64,000 nt of DNA from Pseudomonas sp. FeN3W (GCA_030263805.2 CP136010.1:124001-188000), one strand, 5' to 3'. Shown: positions 35,067 through 43,530, counted from the first letter of the stretch. The notes: generated from the letters alone by a model not told the origin. A program made the numbers and translations.

Positions 35067-36250
35067 GAGGGTGCCTCGTTCAGGCGGCAGCTGCTTTCCG
35101 GTGCGTCGAAGCCGAGGGTGTCCAGTTCGCTGGTGGGATGCAGGAAGCCATCCTGCGGCGAGTTCGATACCAGTGCGCGCGGGTGTACCAGCGGGATCGG
35201 CTGGCGCAGCTGGCCATTCCATGGGCGGAAGCTCAGCTTGCGACCCTTGAAACCATCCAGTGGCAGCTCACCGCTGAGCGACAACTGACGGATTGCCGCA
35301 GCGTCCGTGCTACGCAGGCGGGTGACCGCCGCCGCGAGGCTGCGTACGCCCATCCAGGCGGCGAAATCGCGGTCGTTCATCCAGCGCTTGGCATGCGCCT
35401 CGAAGCGTTTCTGCAATTGCGCGGCACCGTAGGTTTCCACGGTCTTGTGCCAGCCGGTGGCGATCAGGCCCTGGGTGCCGGCCACCGGGCGCGGCAGCCA
35501 GGTGTGATACGGCACGTACTCACCGAAGTCGCCACGCTCGTCGGCCACCAGCACCACGTCGTATTCGGCGCCCTGGGTGAACAGCGGCATCTCGGCCTGG
35601 GCACTGCGGCGCTGGTCGTTATCGAAACTCCAGGGCTTCTCCTCCACGATGCGGTGACCGAAGCGTTTGGCCGCGCGCCGCAGAGCCTCGGCATAGGCCT
35701 GATCCTCAGCCGTAGGGCCGACGATCAGCATCCAGCGATTCCAGCGGCGTGTCGCGAGAAACTGGCCGAGCGCATCGGCGAGCATGCTGCGGCTGGGCAG
35801 GGTGTGCAGCACATTCGCCAGGCAATTCTGGCTGCGCAGTGCATCGTCGGCACTGCCAGCGTTGATCAGCAGCGCCTCCGGCATGGCGTCCGACAGCTGG
35901 CGCAGGGATTCAGCCGGAGCGTTGACCACGAACAGGCGCAGGCCGTCGGCGTACTGCCTGGCGGCCTGTTCCAGGAGTTCGTCCGGCGTTTCGCTGGTGG
36001 CCGCTTCGAGCACATAGCTGTGCTTGAGAAAACGCCCCGTGCTGTTGCTGTCGGTGATCGCCAGTTCGGCGCCGCGCAGGCCGGCGTCTTCAGGCTCGGG
36101 AATGACGTTGGAGAGCACAGGGCCGGTGTCTGGGCGATAACCGAGATAACCGATGCGTATCGCCAGCTCCGGGCTGGCAGCCGCTGCAGCGAATTGGGTG
36201 CAGCAGGTGAGGGCGATCAGCAAACCGGCTCGTCGAAATACGTGGCGCAT
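35063..36250 (-). CDS. Periplasmic binding protein of the PQQ-associated ABC system
   Basis: 395 residues from ATG 36250 with GGAG upstream and signal peptide MRHVFRRAGLLIALTCCTQFAAAAA. The mature protein resembles the branched-chain amino-acid (LivJ-type) receptor family: IRIGYLGYRPDTGPVLSNV at the N-terminus and WNRWMLIVGPTAEDQAYAEALRRAAKRFGHRIVEE in the second lobe. It leads the operon SBP-SEL1-propeller-ATPase-permease. Pairing an import-type receptor with an ABC-2 permease is unusual. Ligand unknown; homologues are linked to rare-earth-dependent growth. Confidence 0.82.
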   Translation of the reverse strand: MRHVFRRAGLLIALTCCTQFAAAAASPELAIRIGYLGYRPDTGPVLSNVIPEPEDAGLRGAELAITDSNSTGRFLKHSYVLEAATSETPDELLEQAARQYADGLRLFVVNAPAESLRQLSDAMPEALLINAGSADDALRSQNCLANVLHTLPSRSMLADALGQFLATRRWNRWMLIVGPTAEDQAYAEALRRAAKRFGHRIVEEKPWSFDNDQRRSAQAEMPLFTQGAEYDVVLVADERGDFGEYVPYHTWLPRPVAGTQGLIATGWHKTVETYGAAQLQKRFEAHAKRWMNDRDFAAWMGVRSLAAAVTRLRSTDAAAIRQLSLSGELPLDGFKGRKLSFRPWNGQLRQPIPLVHPRALVSNSPQDGFLHPTSELDTLGFDAPESSCRLNEAPS

Positions 36251-36314
36251 GGGCGGCTCCTGTGACGTTGCAGGCAGCATAGGAACCGGGGCGCAGCGGG
36301 GAAATATGCAGAAA

Positions 36315-36332
36315 GTACCGCTCGAGCGGTAC
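36315..36332. repeat. 18-bp perfect palindrome in the divergent promoter
   Basis: GTACCGCTCGAGCGGTAC is self-complementary over its full length and shares its last three bases with the adjacent TACCAA motif. Likely a binding site for a dimeric regulator. Confidence 0.6.
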
Positions 36333-36343
36333 CAAGGTAGTAG
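36330..36343. promoter_or_regulatory. TACCAARGKAGKAG motif, copy 2
   Basis: TACCAAGGTAGTAG, about 80 bases upstream of the binding-protein gene and about 63 bases upstream of the cupredoxin-like gene. Confidence 0.6.
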
Positions 36344-36405
36344 GTAAGCGAGCGGCGCCTACCCCTAGCATGGCCTCGTCCGATAACAATAACGAGGCCA
36401 TGCCC

Positions 36406-36843
36406 ATGCCCACTTACAAAGCGCTGCTGCTCAACCTGCTGTTCGTTGGCAGCCTGGTCGGATTCGATCACAGCCACGCCGCCGGTGACCTGACCCGTCG
36501 TACGCAGGCCCTGCCGGATTTGAAGTTCGGTTCCGAGCAGAGCGATTACGCCGTTTCGCAGAACGAATATCAGCTGGAGACCGGCGTCGCCTATCAGCTC
36601 AAGGTCAGCTCCGATGGCCAGAAGGAGTGCGCATTCCAGGCCCCCGAGTTCGCCAAGTCGATCTTCTTGCGCAAGGTCGAGGCCGGTGGCGTGGAGATCA
36701 AGGCGATCACGCTGGTCGAGCTGGAGTTCGAGGATGCCGGCGAGGCGGAAATCTTCTTCCTGCCCGTCAAGCCGGGCAGCTATCCCTTCTACTGCAAGGG
36801 GCTAGAGAACAAGGGCATGGAAGGCCGGTTCGTGGTCAAGTGA
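36406..36843 (+). CDS. Cupredoxin-fold-like exported protein
   Basis: 145 residues from ATG 36406; the ACGAGG eight bases upstream fits this ATG better than the one six bases earlier. Residues 1-26 form a signal peptide ending SHA or AAG. The C-terminal part (GEAEIFFLPVKPGSYPFYCKGLENKGMEGRFVVK) has the cupredoxin beta-hairpin with Cys and Met in place, but the mature chain has no His at all, so a normal copper site cannot form. The only other Cys is KECAF. It precedes the sensor kinase in the same operon. Confidence 0.7.
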   Translation: MPTYKALLLNLLFVGSLVGFDHSHAAGDLTRRTQALPDLKFGSEQSDYAVSQNEYQLETGVAYQLKVSSDGQKECAFQAPEFAKSIFLRKVEAGGVEIKAITLVELEFEDAGEAEIFFLPVKPGSYPFYCKGLENKGMEGRFVVK

Positions 36844-36884
36844 CGCGAACTGGCGTTCGGCGCTGATCACTGGGAGTTGCCGAT

Positions 36885-38150
36885 ATGTCCGCACTCTGGC
36901 GAATCAATCTGCTGGTCACGCTGCTCTTCACGCTGATCGCCATGGTCTGTCTGGCGGTGTTGCTGCGCCAGGCCGCCCACGATGTAAAGCGTGAGCTCGA
37001 TGCCGCCGCCGCGGTGGTCGGCTATCTCGGCGAGATGGCCGAGCGTGATCCCGACTCCCTGCGCCCTGGGCTGACCGATAGTTTGCGCCACGTGCGCGTG
37101 CGCTGGCTGGACGCCAATGAATTGGTGCCCGCCGGTGTCGATCCGGTGTTCGACGGCTGGCTCGGCGCCTGGTTGTACCCTGCCGAACTGTCATCGCCCC
37201 GCGTCCTTGAGCTTTCCAACGGCCAGCGGCTGCAGATCAGCGTCGATCCGCATGACGAAGTGGAAGAGGTCAGGGACTCGTTGCTGCAGCTGCTGGTACT
37301 GTTCGGCCTGGCGCTGCTGCTCTGCCTGCTGGCGATTCGCTGGGCCGTGCGCCCCGGCATGCGAGTGCTCAGCGAATTGCTTGGCGCGCTGGTAAGCATC
37401 GCCGACGGCCGGCTCGACACCCGCCTGCCATCGCATCGCTTCGCCGAGTCGCGCAAGCTCGCCGAGCGCTTCAATCACATGGCCGCTGCACTCGAAGAGG
37501 CGCGAGCCGATAACGATCAACTGACCCAAGCGCTGCTGGCGCTGCAGGAACGTGAGCGCACCCGGCTGGCGCAGGCGCTGCATGACGATCTCGGCCAGTA
37601 TCTGGCCGGCATCCGCGCGCGGGCCTGCCTGCTGCGCGTCCAGGCCGAACAACCCGACGCCATTCGCGAAACCGCGGCGCACCTCGAGCAGCACAGCCTC
37701 GATCTGCAGAATGGTTTTCGCACGCTGGTGCGTGATCTATACCCGGTGATGCTCGATCACCTGAGCCTGGAAGACGCCATCGGCCAACTCGCCGAGCAGT
37801 GGCAGAGTACCCAGGGCATCGCGTGCGAAATCCGGTTGCGCGGACCGATTCCAGTGCTGTCGATGGACGCCAAGGTGCATCTCTATCGCATGGTGCAGGA
37901 GGCGCTGACCAACGTGGCGCGGCATGCGCGCGCGACTCATGTGTGCCTGCATCTGTGTGGGGATCACAACGGGCTGCGCCTGCTGCTACGGGACGATGGC
38001 CATGGGCTGCCGCCAGAGCGGCCGGGCGTCGGCCTGCGTTCGATGATCGAGCACGCGCGCTGTCTGGGTGCCCGGCTGCGTGTGCGTCACCGCGCCGGCA
38101 AGGGTTGGGCGCTCTATCTCAAGTTGCCTTTGCAAGGAGCCACGTCATGA
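36885..38150 (+). CDS. pedS2: Membrane sensor histidine kinase, PedS2-like
   Basis: 421 residues. TM1 is about residues 8-28, a periplasmic domain of roughly 105 residues with GWLGAWLYP (LapD/MoxY-like) follows, then TM2 about 135-155 and a HAMP segment. The HisKA_3 box ERTRLAQALHDDLGQYLAGIR gives phospho-acceptor His233; the ATPase domain has VQEALTNVARHA, DDGHG and GVGLRSM. The stop overlaps the response-regulator start. Position and partner match PedS2 of P. putida, the sensor for the rare-earth switch; P. aeruginosa EraS is a looser relative. The sensed signal is not proven here. Confidence 0.75.
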   Translation: MSALWRINLLVTLLFTLIAMVCLAVLLRQAAHDVKRELDAAAAVVGYLGEMAERDPDSLRPGLTDSLRHVRVRWLDANELVPAGVDPVFDGWLGAWLYPAELSSPRVLELSNGQRLQISVDPHDEVEEVRDSLLQLLVLFGLALLLCLLAIRWAVRPGMRVLSELLGALVSIADGRLDTRLPSHRFAESRKLAERFNHMAAALEEARADNDQLTQALLALQERERTRLAQALHDDLGQYLAGIRARACLLRVQAEQPDAIRETAAHLEQHSLDLQNGFRTLVRDLYPVMLDHLSLEDAIGQLAEQWQSTQGIACEIRLRGPIPVLSMDAKVHLYRMVQEALTNVARHARATHVCLHLCGDHNGLRLLLRDDGHGLPPERPGVGLRSMIEHARCLGARLRVRHRAGKGWALYLKLPLQGATS

Positions 38151-38806
38151 AGATTCTGCTGGTGGATGACCACGCGGTAGTGCGTCAGGGCTATGCGAGC
38201 CTGCTCAAGGCACTGCTTCCGGAAGTGACCGTCAGTGAAGCCGCCAGCGGGGAGCAGGCGCTGGAACAGGTGCAGGAGTCGATTCCCAGCCTGGTCGTGC
38301 TCGACCTCGGCCTGCCGGGCATCAGTGGTCTGGAAACCTGCCGGCGCTTGCGTCAGCGGCTCCCGTTGTTGCCGGTGCTGGTGTTCAGCATGCACGACGA
38401 GCTGGCGCTGGTTCGGCAGGCACTGGATGCCGGCGCCTCCGGCTATCTGACCAAGCGCTGCGCGCCGGACGTGCTGGTCGAGGCGGTGCGCAAGGTGCTC
38501 GCCGGGCAGACCTTCATCGAGCAGCCGCTGGCGACCGAGCTGGCTTGCCAGCGGCCGTCGCAGTCGCCAATCAAGGGGCGACTGGCCGAGATGACGCCGC
38601 GTGAAATGGAAATCTTCATCATGCTCGCGCGGGGCATCGGCAATCGGGAGATCGCCGAGCGGCTGTGCATCAGCAGCAAGACCGTCTCGAACCACATGGC
38701 CCTGCTGAAAAGCAAGCTGGAGGTCAGCTCCCAGGCCGAACTCGTGCACCTGGCCATCGACCAGGGTTTGCTCCGAGTCGGTGACCGCATGCTGTGCGAG
38801 GCCTGA
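38147..38806 (+). CDS. pedR2: NarL/LuxR-type response regulator, PedR2-like
   Basis: 219 residues, ATG overlapping the kinase stop as ATGA. Receiver domain with Asp53 (VVLDLGLPGISG) and Lys in YLTKRCAP; HTH MTPREMEIFIMLARGIGNREIAERLCISSKTVSNHMALLKSKLEVSS. It should be phosphorylated by the kinase just upstream. In P. putida PedR2 activates pedE and represses pedH when lanthanides are absent. The GGGAA-N3-TTCCC palindromes at exaA, pedH and the TonB-receptor gene are good candidates for its sites. Confidence 0.78.
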   Translation: MKILLVDDHAVVRQGYASLLKALLPEVTVSEAASGEQALEQVQESIPSLVVLDLGLPGISGLETCRRLRQRLPLLPVLVFSMHDELALVRQALDAGASGYLTKRCAPDVLVEAVRKVLAGQTFIEQPLATELACQRPSQSPIKGRLAEMTPREMEIFIMLARGIGNREIAERLCISSKTVSNHMALLKSKLEVSSQAELVHLAIDQGLLRVGDRMLCEA

Positions 38807-38907
38807 TCGGCCTCTAACCGTTCGTATCCTCCTGGCTTCCTGCGGCGATGCGGCGCATGCTTGCCTGCTTAGTCCGCAGCACCTCTTCAATTTATTCCCA
38901 GAACAAC

Positions 38908-38936
38908 GCCCGCCCGTCTGTACAAGGCGGGCGGGC
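38908..38936 (+). terminator. GC-rich hairpin after pedR2
   Basis: Nine-base stem GCCCGCCCG with CGGGCGGGC and an 11-base loop, about 100 bases after the pedR2 stop. No T run follows, so it is only a possible terminator. Confidence 0.4.
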
Positions 38937-39004
38937 GCTTGTGCCTTGCGAAAGTCGTGGGCCCGAGCTAGTGCGCTGGTCGTAAGACCAATCTCCATGC
39001 AGTC

Positions 39005-39069
39005 GGGAAGTTTTCCCGCCAGAGCCGGGAATTCTTCCCTGTCGGCACCGCGGCATGGCTCTCGATAAT
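39005..39069 (+). promoter_or_regulatory. Activator-type promoter of the TonB-receptor gene
   Basis: Two palindromes, GGGAAGTTTTCCC (39005-39017) and GGGAATTCTTCCC (39027-39039), are nine bases apart, with centres 22 bp (two helix turns) apart. One base later comes GTCGGC (39041-39046), a 17-bp spacer and GATAAT (39064-39069). With a start near 39076 the sites centre at about -65 and -43, the usual places for an activator helping a poor -35. The exaA promoter has the same layout. Confidence 0.65.
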
Positions 39070-39173
39070 CGCGTCTGGCAGGTTGCCAGCATGCGGTTGC
39101 CCGCGGTTCTCGCCGCGTCGCGAATGCCGGTAGCCTGGCCAGACCGATTGGCCAACAAGAACAAGGACCACCC

Positions 39174-41474
39174 ATGCCGTATCAGCTCTGTTGCAGCGCG
39201 ATGCCCCGACGTACGCTGCTGTCCCTCGCTATCGCCGCGCTGTTGCCGGCGTCCGTTCATGCCGAGCAGATGCTCGATCTCGGCAGCCAGGAGGTGGTCG
39301 GTACCACGCCGCTGCCGGGCATCGAGCTGCCGAAGGATCAGGTACCGTCCAACGTCCAGTCGCTGGATGACGAGGACCTGCGGCGGCTCGGCGGCCAGTC
39401 GCTGGCCGAGAAACTGCAGCGCGGATTGCCGAGCGTCAACATCAACGAGATCCAGGGCAATCCGTACCAGGCGGACCTCAACTATCGTGGCTTCACCGCC
39501 TCGCCGCTGCTCGGTACGCCACAGGGCCTTTCGGTGTTTCTCGACGGCGTGCGGGTCAACGAAGCGTTCGGCGATGTGGTGCACTGGGACCTTCTCCCGA
39601 ACACCGCCATTGCCAACATGGCCCTGGTGCCGGGCTCGAACCCGCTGTACGGCCTGAACACCCTGGGCGGCGCGCTGGCGCTGCAGACCAAGCGTGGCGA
39701 TACCCATCCAGGTGGCTCGGCGGAGCTCTACGGCGGCTCGTTCGGACGCCAGGGTGGTGCCATTGAACAGGGTGGCAGCCATGAGGAATTCTCCTGGTAC
39801 TTGGCCGCCGAGGGCATGGACGAGGACGGCTGGCGTGACCATTCGCCATCCGAGGTCCGCCAGCTGTTCGGCAAGTTCGCCTGGACCACCGACACCACCG
39901 ATCTGGCCCTGACGCTGGCACACGCCGACAACGACCTGATCGGCAACGGCCTGATCCCGGAGAGCATGTACGACCAGCGGCGCGAGGCGATCTTCACCCA
40001 TCCCGACCAGACCGAGAACCGCAACCACCTGATGGCCTTGTCCGCGAGCCACTGGCTGAACGACAACGATCGGCTGTCCGGCACGGTCTATCTGCGCCGC
40101 ACACGTACCGCGACGCTCAATGGCGACGGCAACGATGAGTACGAGGATGAATACGAGGCGTGGGAAGACGGCGGCTTTATCGGCGAAGGGCCGGAGAGCG
40201 GCGTGCTGAACCGTACCCGCACCACGCAACGAGCCTATGGGCTGGCGCTGCAGTGGGCGCGGCATGTCGGTGCGCATCAGTTCGCCTTCGGCCTGTCCCA
40301 CGACAATACTCGCGCCAGCCTCCACCAGAGCGAGCAGGGCGGCGAGCTGACCGACGCGCGCGGCATCACCGCCAGCGAAGAGGAAGAACAGGCCAACAGT
40401 CTGCTGGGACGCACCCGTACTTCCAGCCTCTATGCCACCGATACCTGGGCGCTGACCGACGCGCTGCAGCTGACCGGCTCGCTACGCTACAACCGCACCC
40501 GCGTGGTCAACACCGATCGCATGGGCGATGCGCTGAATGGTGACTTCACCTATCGCAAGCTCAATCCCGCGCTGGGTTTTGCCTGGCAGCTGCAGCCGGC
40601 GGTGACGGTCTACGGCGGCTTCTCCCAGGGCAACCGCGCGCCGACGCCAATCGAGCTGGGCTGCGCCGATCCGGCGAAACCCTGCAGCCTGCCGAATGCC
40701 ATGGCGGCCGATCCCTTCCTCGAGCAGGTGGTCACCCGCACGCTGGAACTCGGTGTGCGTGGCGAACTGGCGGGTGGCACCCGCTGGAACCTCGGGGCCT
40801 TTCGCAGCGTGAACCATGATGATCTGCTCTTTGTCGGCACCGGCGGCAGCATGGGCTACTTCACCAACTTCGGTCGCACCCGCCGCCAGGGCATCGAACT
40901 GGGGCTGGCCGGCGAGCAGGGGGCGTTCGACTGGCGAGTGGACTACACCTATCTGCATGCGACCTTCCGCTCCGCGGCCTGCATCCTGGCCGAGAACAAC
41001 AGCACCGAAGGCGAGGGCGGCTGCCCGGACGACGAGATTCGCGTGTCCAGCGGCGACTATTTGCCGGGCCTGCCCAGGCACAACCTCAAGCTGGGGCTGA
41101 ACTGGAACCTCAACGAGCGGCTGCGAGTCGGCACCAGCGTCCTGGCGTACTCGTCGCAGTACGTGCGCGGCAACGAGAACAACCGTCATCAGCCCAACGA
41201 CGAGGTAGAAGGCAGCGGCAAGCTGCCAGGTTACGCGGTAGTCAACCTCACGGCCGATTACCGCTTCGCCCGTGATTGGACCCTGTTCGGTCGGGTCGAC
41301 AACCTCTTCGACAAGCGTTACGCCACCGGCGGTGCGCTGGCCGAGAATCCGTTTGTTGGCGCCGGCAACGCCTTCGAATCGGACCCGGACGAATGGCGTC
41401 ACGAGCAGTTCATCGCTCCTGGCGCGCCGCGGGCGGGCTGGGTGGGCGTGCGTTATCGCTGGGATGCGCTATAA
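39174..41474 (+). CDS. TonB-dependent outer-membrane receptor
   Basis: 766 residues from ATG 39174 with AAGGA seven bases upstream. Signal peptide about 1-30 (LLSLAIAALLPASVHA). A TonB-box-like QEVVGTT is followed by a plug domain (about 55-165: NVQSLDDEDLRRLGGQSLAEKL, YRGFTASP, GVRVNEAFGDVVHWDLLP, GGALALQTKRG) and a 22-strand barrel. Residues 318-332 are strikingly acidic (nine Asp/Glu of 15). Substrate unknown; the shared promoter design with exaA and the PQQ setting suggest a metal complex, perhaps lanthanide, rather than an ordinary siderophore. A ferric or organic ligand remains possible. Confidence 0.85.
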   Translation: MPYQLCCSAMPRRTLLSLAIAALLPASVHAEQMLDLGSQEVVGTTPLPGIELPKDQVPSNVQSLDDEDLRRLGGQSLAEKLQRGLPSVNINEIQGNPYQADLNYRGFTASPLLGTPQGLSVFLDGVRVNEAFGDVVHWDLLPNTAIANMALVPGSNPLYGLNTLGGALALQTKRGDTHPGGSAELYGGSFGRQGGAIEQGGSHEEFSWYLAAEGMDEDGWRDHSPSEVRQLFGKFAWTTDTTDLALTLAHADNDLIGNGLIPESMYDQRREAIFTHPDQTENRNHLMALSASHWLNDNDRLSGTVYLRRTRTATLNGDGNDEYEDEYEAWEDGGFIGEGPESGVLNRTRTTQRAYGLALQWARHVGAHQFAFGLSHDNTRASLHQSEQGGELTDARGITASEEEEQANSLLGRTRTSSLYATDTWALTDALQLTGSLRYNRTRVVNTDRMGDALNGDFTYRKLNPALGFAWQLQPAVTVYGGFSQGNRAPTPIELGCADPAKPCSLPNAMAADPFLEQVVTRTLELGVRGELAGGTRWNLGAFRSVNHDDLLFVGTGGSMGYFTNFGRTRRQGIELGLAGEQGAFDWRVDYTYLHATFRSAACILAENNSTEGEGGCPDDEIRVSSGDYLPGLPRHNLKLGLNWNLNERLRVGTSVLAYSSQYVRGNENNRHQPNDEVEGSGKLPGYAVVNLTADYRFARDWTLFGRVDNLFDKRYATGGALAENPFVGAGNAFESDPDEWRHEQFIAPGAPRAGWVGVRYRWDAL

Positions 41475-41646
41475 CCGATCAGTCGCAGCAGCACCGAACA
41501 TGCCGGGCCTTTGCGCTCGGCATGCTCGCATCCGCAAGCTGCGTTCGGTCTGCTTCCGGTCCAAGGTATGTGACGCGAAATCATCACCGCCGATTGCGTA
41601 TCCTGGCGAGCTTGGCCGATTGCTTGGCGGCAGTACAGGAGTACGG

Positions 41647-41706
41647 ATGAACCGCGTCTATCATCACATCCTCGTCTCGCAACATATCGCTGGCGGGCGC
41701 CGCTGA
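41647..41706 (+). CDS. Possible 19-residue leader peptide before the MFS gene
   Basis: ATG 41647 follows a strong AGGAG at ideal spacing and encodes MNRVYHHILVSQHIAGGRR, ending two bases before the MFS start. A good ribosome site here and none clear for the MFS gene suggest translational coupling. The peptide has no recognised family. Confidence 0.35.
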   Translation: MNRVYHHILVSQHIAGGRR

Positions 41707-41708
41707 GC

Positions 41709-42872
41709 ATGCCGTCACGTCTGCGCATCGTTCTCGCACTCGGCAGTGCACAGACCCTGGCCTGGGGCTCGACCTACTACCTGCCGGCCATTCTCGCCGA
41801 GCCGATGGCGAGCGAACTGGGCATCTCCACCGGCAATGTATTCGCCGCGTTCTCCCTGGCACTGATCGTCACCGCCGTCCTCGGGCCGCTGTCGGGCAGG
41901 CGCATCGACCATAACGGCGGGCGCGATGTGCTGGCGCTTTCCAGCGTCGTCTTTGCTCTCGGCCTGGCCATGCTCGGTCTGGCCAACGGGTCGCTGATGC
42001 TTTGGGCTGGCTGGTTGGTGATCGGCATCGGCATGGCGCTGGGCCTTTACGAGTCGGCCTTCTCCACGCTTGCCGGCATCTACGGCCGCGACGCGCGTGG
42101 CGCGATCACCGGCATCACCTTGCTTGCCGGCTTCGCCAGTACGGTGTGCTGGCCGATCAGCGGCTGGTTGAATGCCGAGTTCGGCTGGCGCGCCACATGC
42201 CTCACATGGGCCGGAGCGCATCTACTGCTCGGGCTGCCATTGAACCGGCTGCTGATTCCGGTTGGCGTCCAGCCGGCCCCGACCGCGGCAGAGCAAGCGC
42301 AGACAGACGGACCTTCAGGTGCAGGATTGACCATGGCGCTGCTGGCCTTCGTCTTCGCTGCCACCTGGTTCACCAGCACGGCGATGGCGGCGCACCTGCC
42401 ACGTCTGTTGCAGGAGTCCGGGCTGTCGCCGACAGCGGCCATCGGAATCGCGGCGCTGGTCGGGCCGGCGCAGGTCGGGGCGCGCTGTCTGGAGTTCGTC
42501 CTGCTGCAGCGCTTCCATCCGCTGATCTCGGCGCGCCTCGCCGCCATCGCCCATCCCATCGGTGCGGTTGGCGTGATGCTGGCGGGTGCGCCTGCGACCA
42601 CCGCATTCGTGCTTCTGCATGGCGCTGGCAACGGCATTCTGACCATCGCCAAAGGCACCTTGCCGCTGGCGATATTCGGCCCCCATGGCTATGGCCTGCG
42701 CCAGGGTCTGCTGATGGTGCCGGCACGCTTCGCCCAGGCGTTTTCGCCGCTGGTGTTCGCGCTGCTGATCGATGACTTCGGTACGCGGGCGCTGTGGCTG
42801 TCGGCGGGGTTGGGGGTGTTGGCCTATGCCGCGCTGACCTTCCTGCAACGCCGGGCGCATGGGCTGGCCTGA
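41709..42872 (+). CDS. Major facilitator superfamily transporter
   Basis: 387 residues with about 12 hydrophobic segments and no signal peptide. The loop after TM2 reads GPLSGRRIDHNGGRDVL, a variant of the MFS motif A (G-x3-D-R-x-G-R). The family looks like the YbfB/arabinose-efflux group of uncharacterised exporters. No substrate can be inferred. It lies downstream of the TonB receptor on the same strand but 234 bases away, so co-transcription is uncertain. Confidence 0.8.
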   Translation: MPSRLRIVLALGSAQTLAWGSTYYLPAILAEPMASELGISTGNVFAAFSLALIVTAVLGPLSGRRIDHNGGRDVLALSSVVFALGLAMLGLANGSLMLWAGWLVIGIGMALGLYESAFSTLAGIYGRDARGAITGITLLAGFASTVCWPISGWLNAEFGWRATCLTWAGAHLLLGLPLNRLLIPVGVQPAPTAAEQAQTDGPSGAGLTMALLAFVFAATWFTSTAMAAHLPRLLQESGLSPTAAIGIAALVGPAQVGARCLEFVLLQRFHPLISARLAAIAHPIGAVGVMLAGAPATTAFVLLHGAGNGILTIAKGTLPLAIFGPHGYGLRQGLLMVPARFAQAFSPLVFALLIDDFGTRALWLSAGLGVLAYAALTFLQRRAHGLA

Positions 42873-42894
42873 CTGCTGGCGATAAAAAGTCCTT

Positions 42895-43530
42895 TCAGCG
42901 TGGCAACGCCGCGAGCAGCATCGCCTGCTGGTCTGCGCTCAAGCCGAGAAACACGCGTAGCGCGGCGTAGGCATCGTTGGCCGCGTAAGCCTGCTGTGCC
43001 TCGGTCAGCACGGGGTTCGCCCAGTTCGAAGTGGCCACGCTGCGGGATTTTTCGATCCGGGCGTCGAGCACCGCGGCCACCGCACCCCGCAGGCCGACCT
43101 GTCCCTTCTTGCCCTGATAGCGAAGCACCGAGCCCAGATCCAGCAGACTGGCCGGCCGGATGCCCAGCTTGCCGTGCAGCCTGGAACGGTCCGACTTCAA
43201 CCCGAAACCGATCTTCACCGGTGCGGGCGCTTGCAGGATGGCGCCGGCCGCTTCAACGCAGCCGGGCACGCCGATCCTGAACAGGTAGGCCTTTGCCGGT
43301 GTGGCGAACTGGATCAGGTGCGGACCGCTGGAAACTTCGCCCACCTTGAAGGTCGGCTTGGATTCGGTATCGAAACCGATGCAGGCAAAACCCATGATTT
43401 CTTCCGCCGCCGTACGAAACTCGTCCGCGTTCGAGGGGGTGACGATGCTCGTCGGCGCCAGTCCGTCGAAGCGCGGCAACCGGTCGATGTCCGGCTGCTG
43501 GCGGATATGAATGATCAGCTTCTGCGACAA
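42895..43530 (-). CDS. DEDDy 3'-5' exonuclease domain protein
   Basis: 211 residues from a TTG start at 43530, chosen because GGAGGA lies eight bases upstream and no ATG is nearby. The exonuclease motifs are FDTES (motif I), KIGFGLKSDRSRL (motif II) and YAANDAYAALR (motif III with Tyr and Asp), the RNase D/WRN-like arrangement. HRDC domains of RNase D are absent. A nuclease acting on RNA or DNA is expected; the biological target is unknown. Confidence 0.85.
   Translation of the reverse strand: MSQKLIIHIRQQPDIDRLPRFDGLAPTSIVTPSNADEFRTAAEEIMGFACIGFDTESKPTFKVGEVSSGPHLIQFATPAKAYLFRIGVPGCVEAAGAILQAPAPVKIGFGLKSDRSRLHGKLGIRPASLLDLGSVLRYQGKKGQVGLRGAVAAVLDARIEKSRSVATSNWANPVLTEAQQAYAANDAYAALRVFLGLSADQQAMLLAALPR

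Larger units (their letters stand above)
36251..36405. promoter_or_regulatory. Divergent promoter region of the ABC operon and the cupredoxin-pedS2-pedR2 operon
   Basis: 155 bases containing an 18-bp perfect palindrome (36315-36332) that runs into a TACCAARGKAGKAG motif (36330-36343). Both listed separately. No GGGAA-N3-TTCCC palindrome is present here. Confidence 0.6.
38807..39173 (+). promoter_or_regulatory. Intergenic region before the TonB-receptor gene
   Basis: 367 bases without a gene. The first part holds a GC-rich hairpin (38908-38936). The second holds the tandem palindromes and promoter described separately, then a leader of about 100 bases. Confidence 0.6.

Noticed and set aside
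36601..36843. Functional type-1 copper site in the cupredoxin-like protein
   Set aside because: The mature chain has no His, so the standard ligand set is absent.
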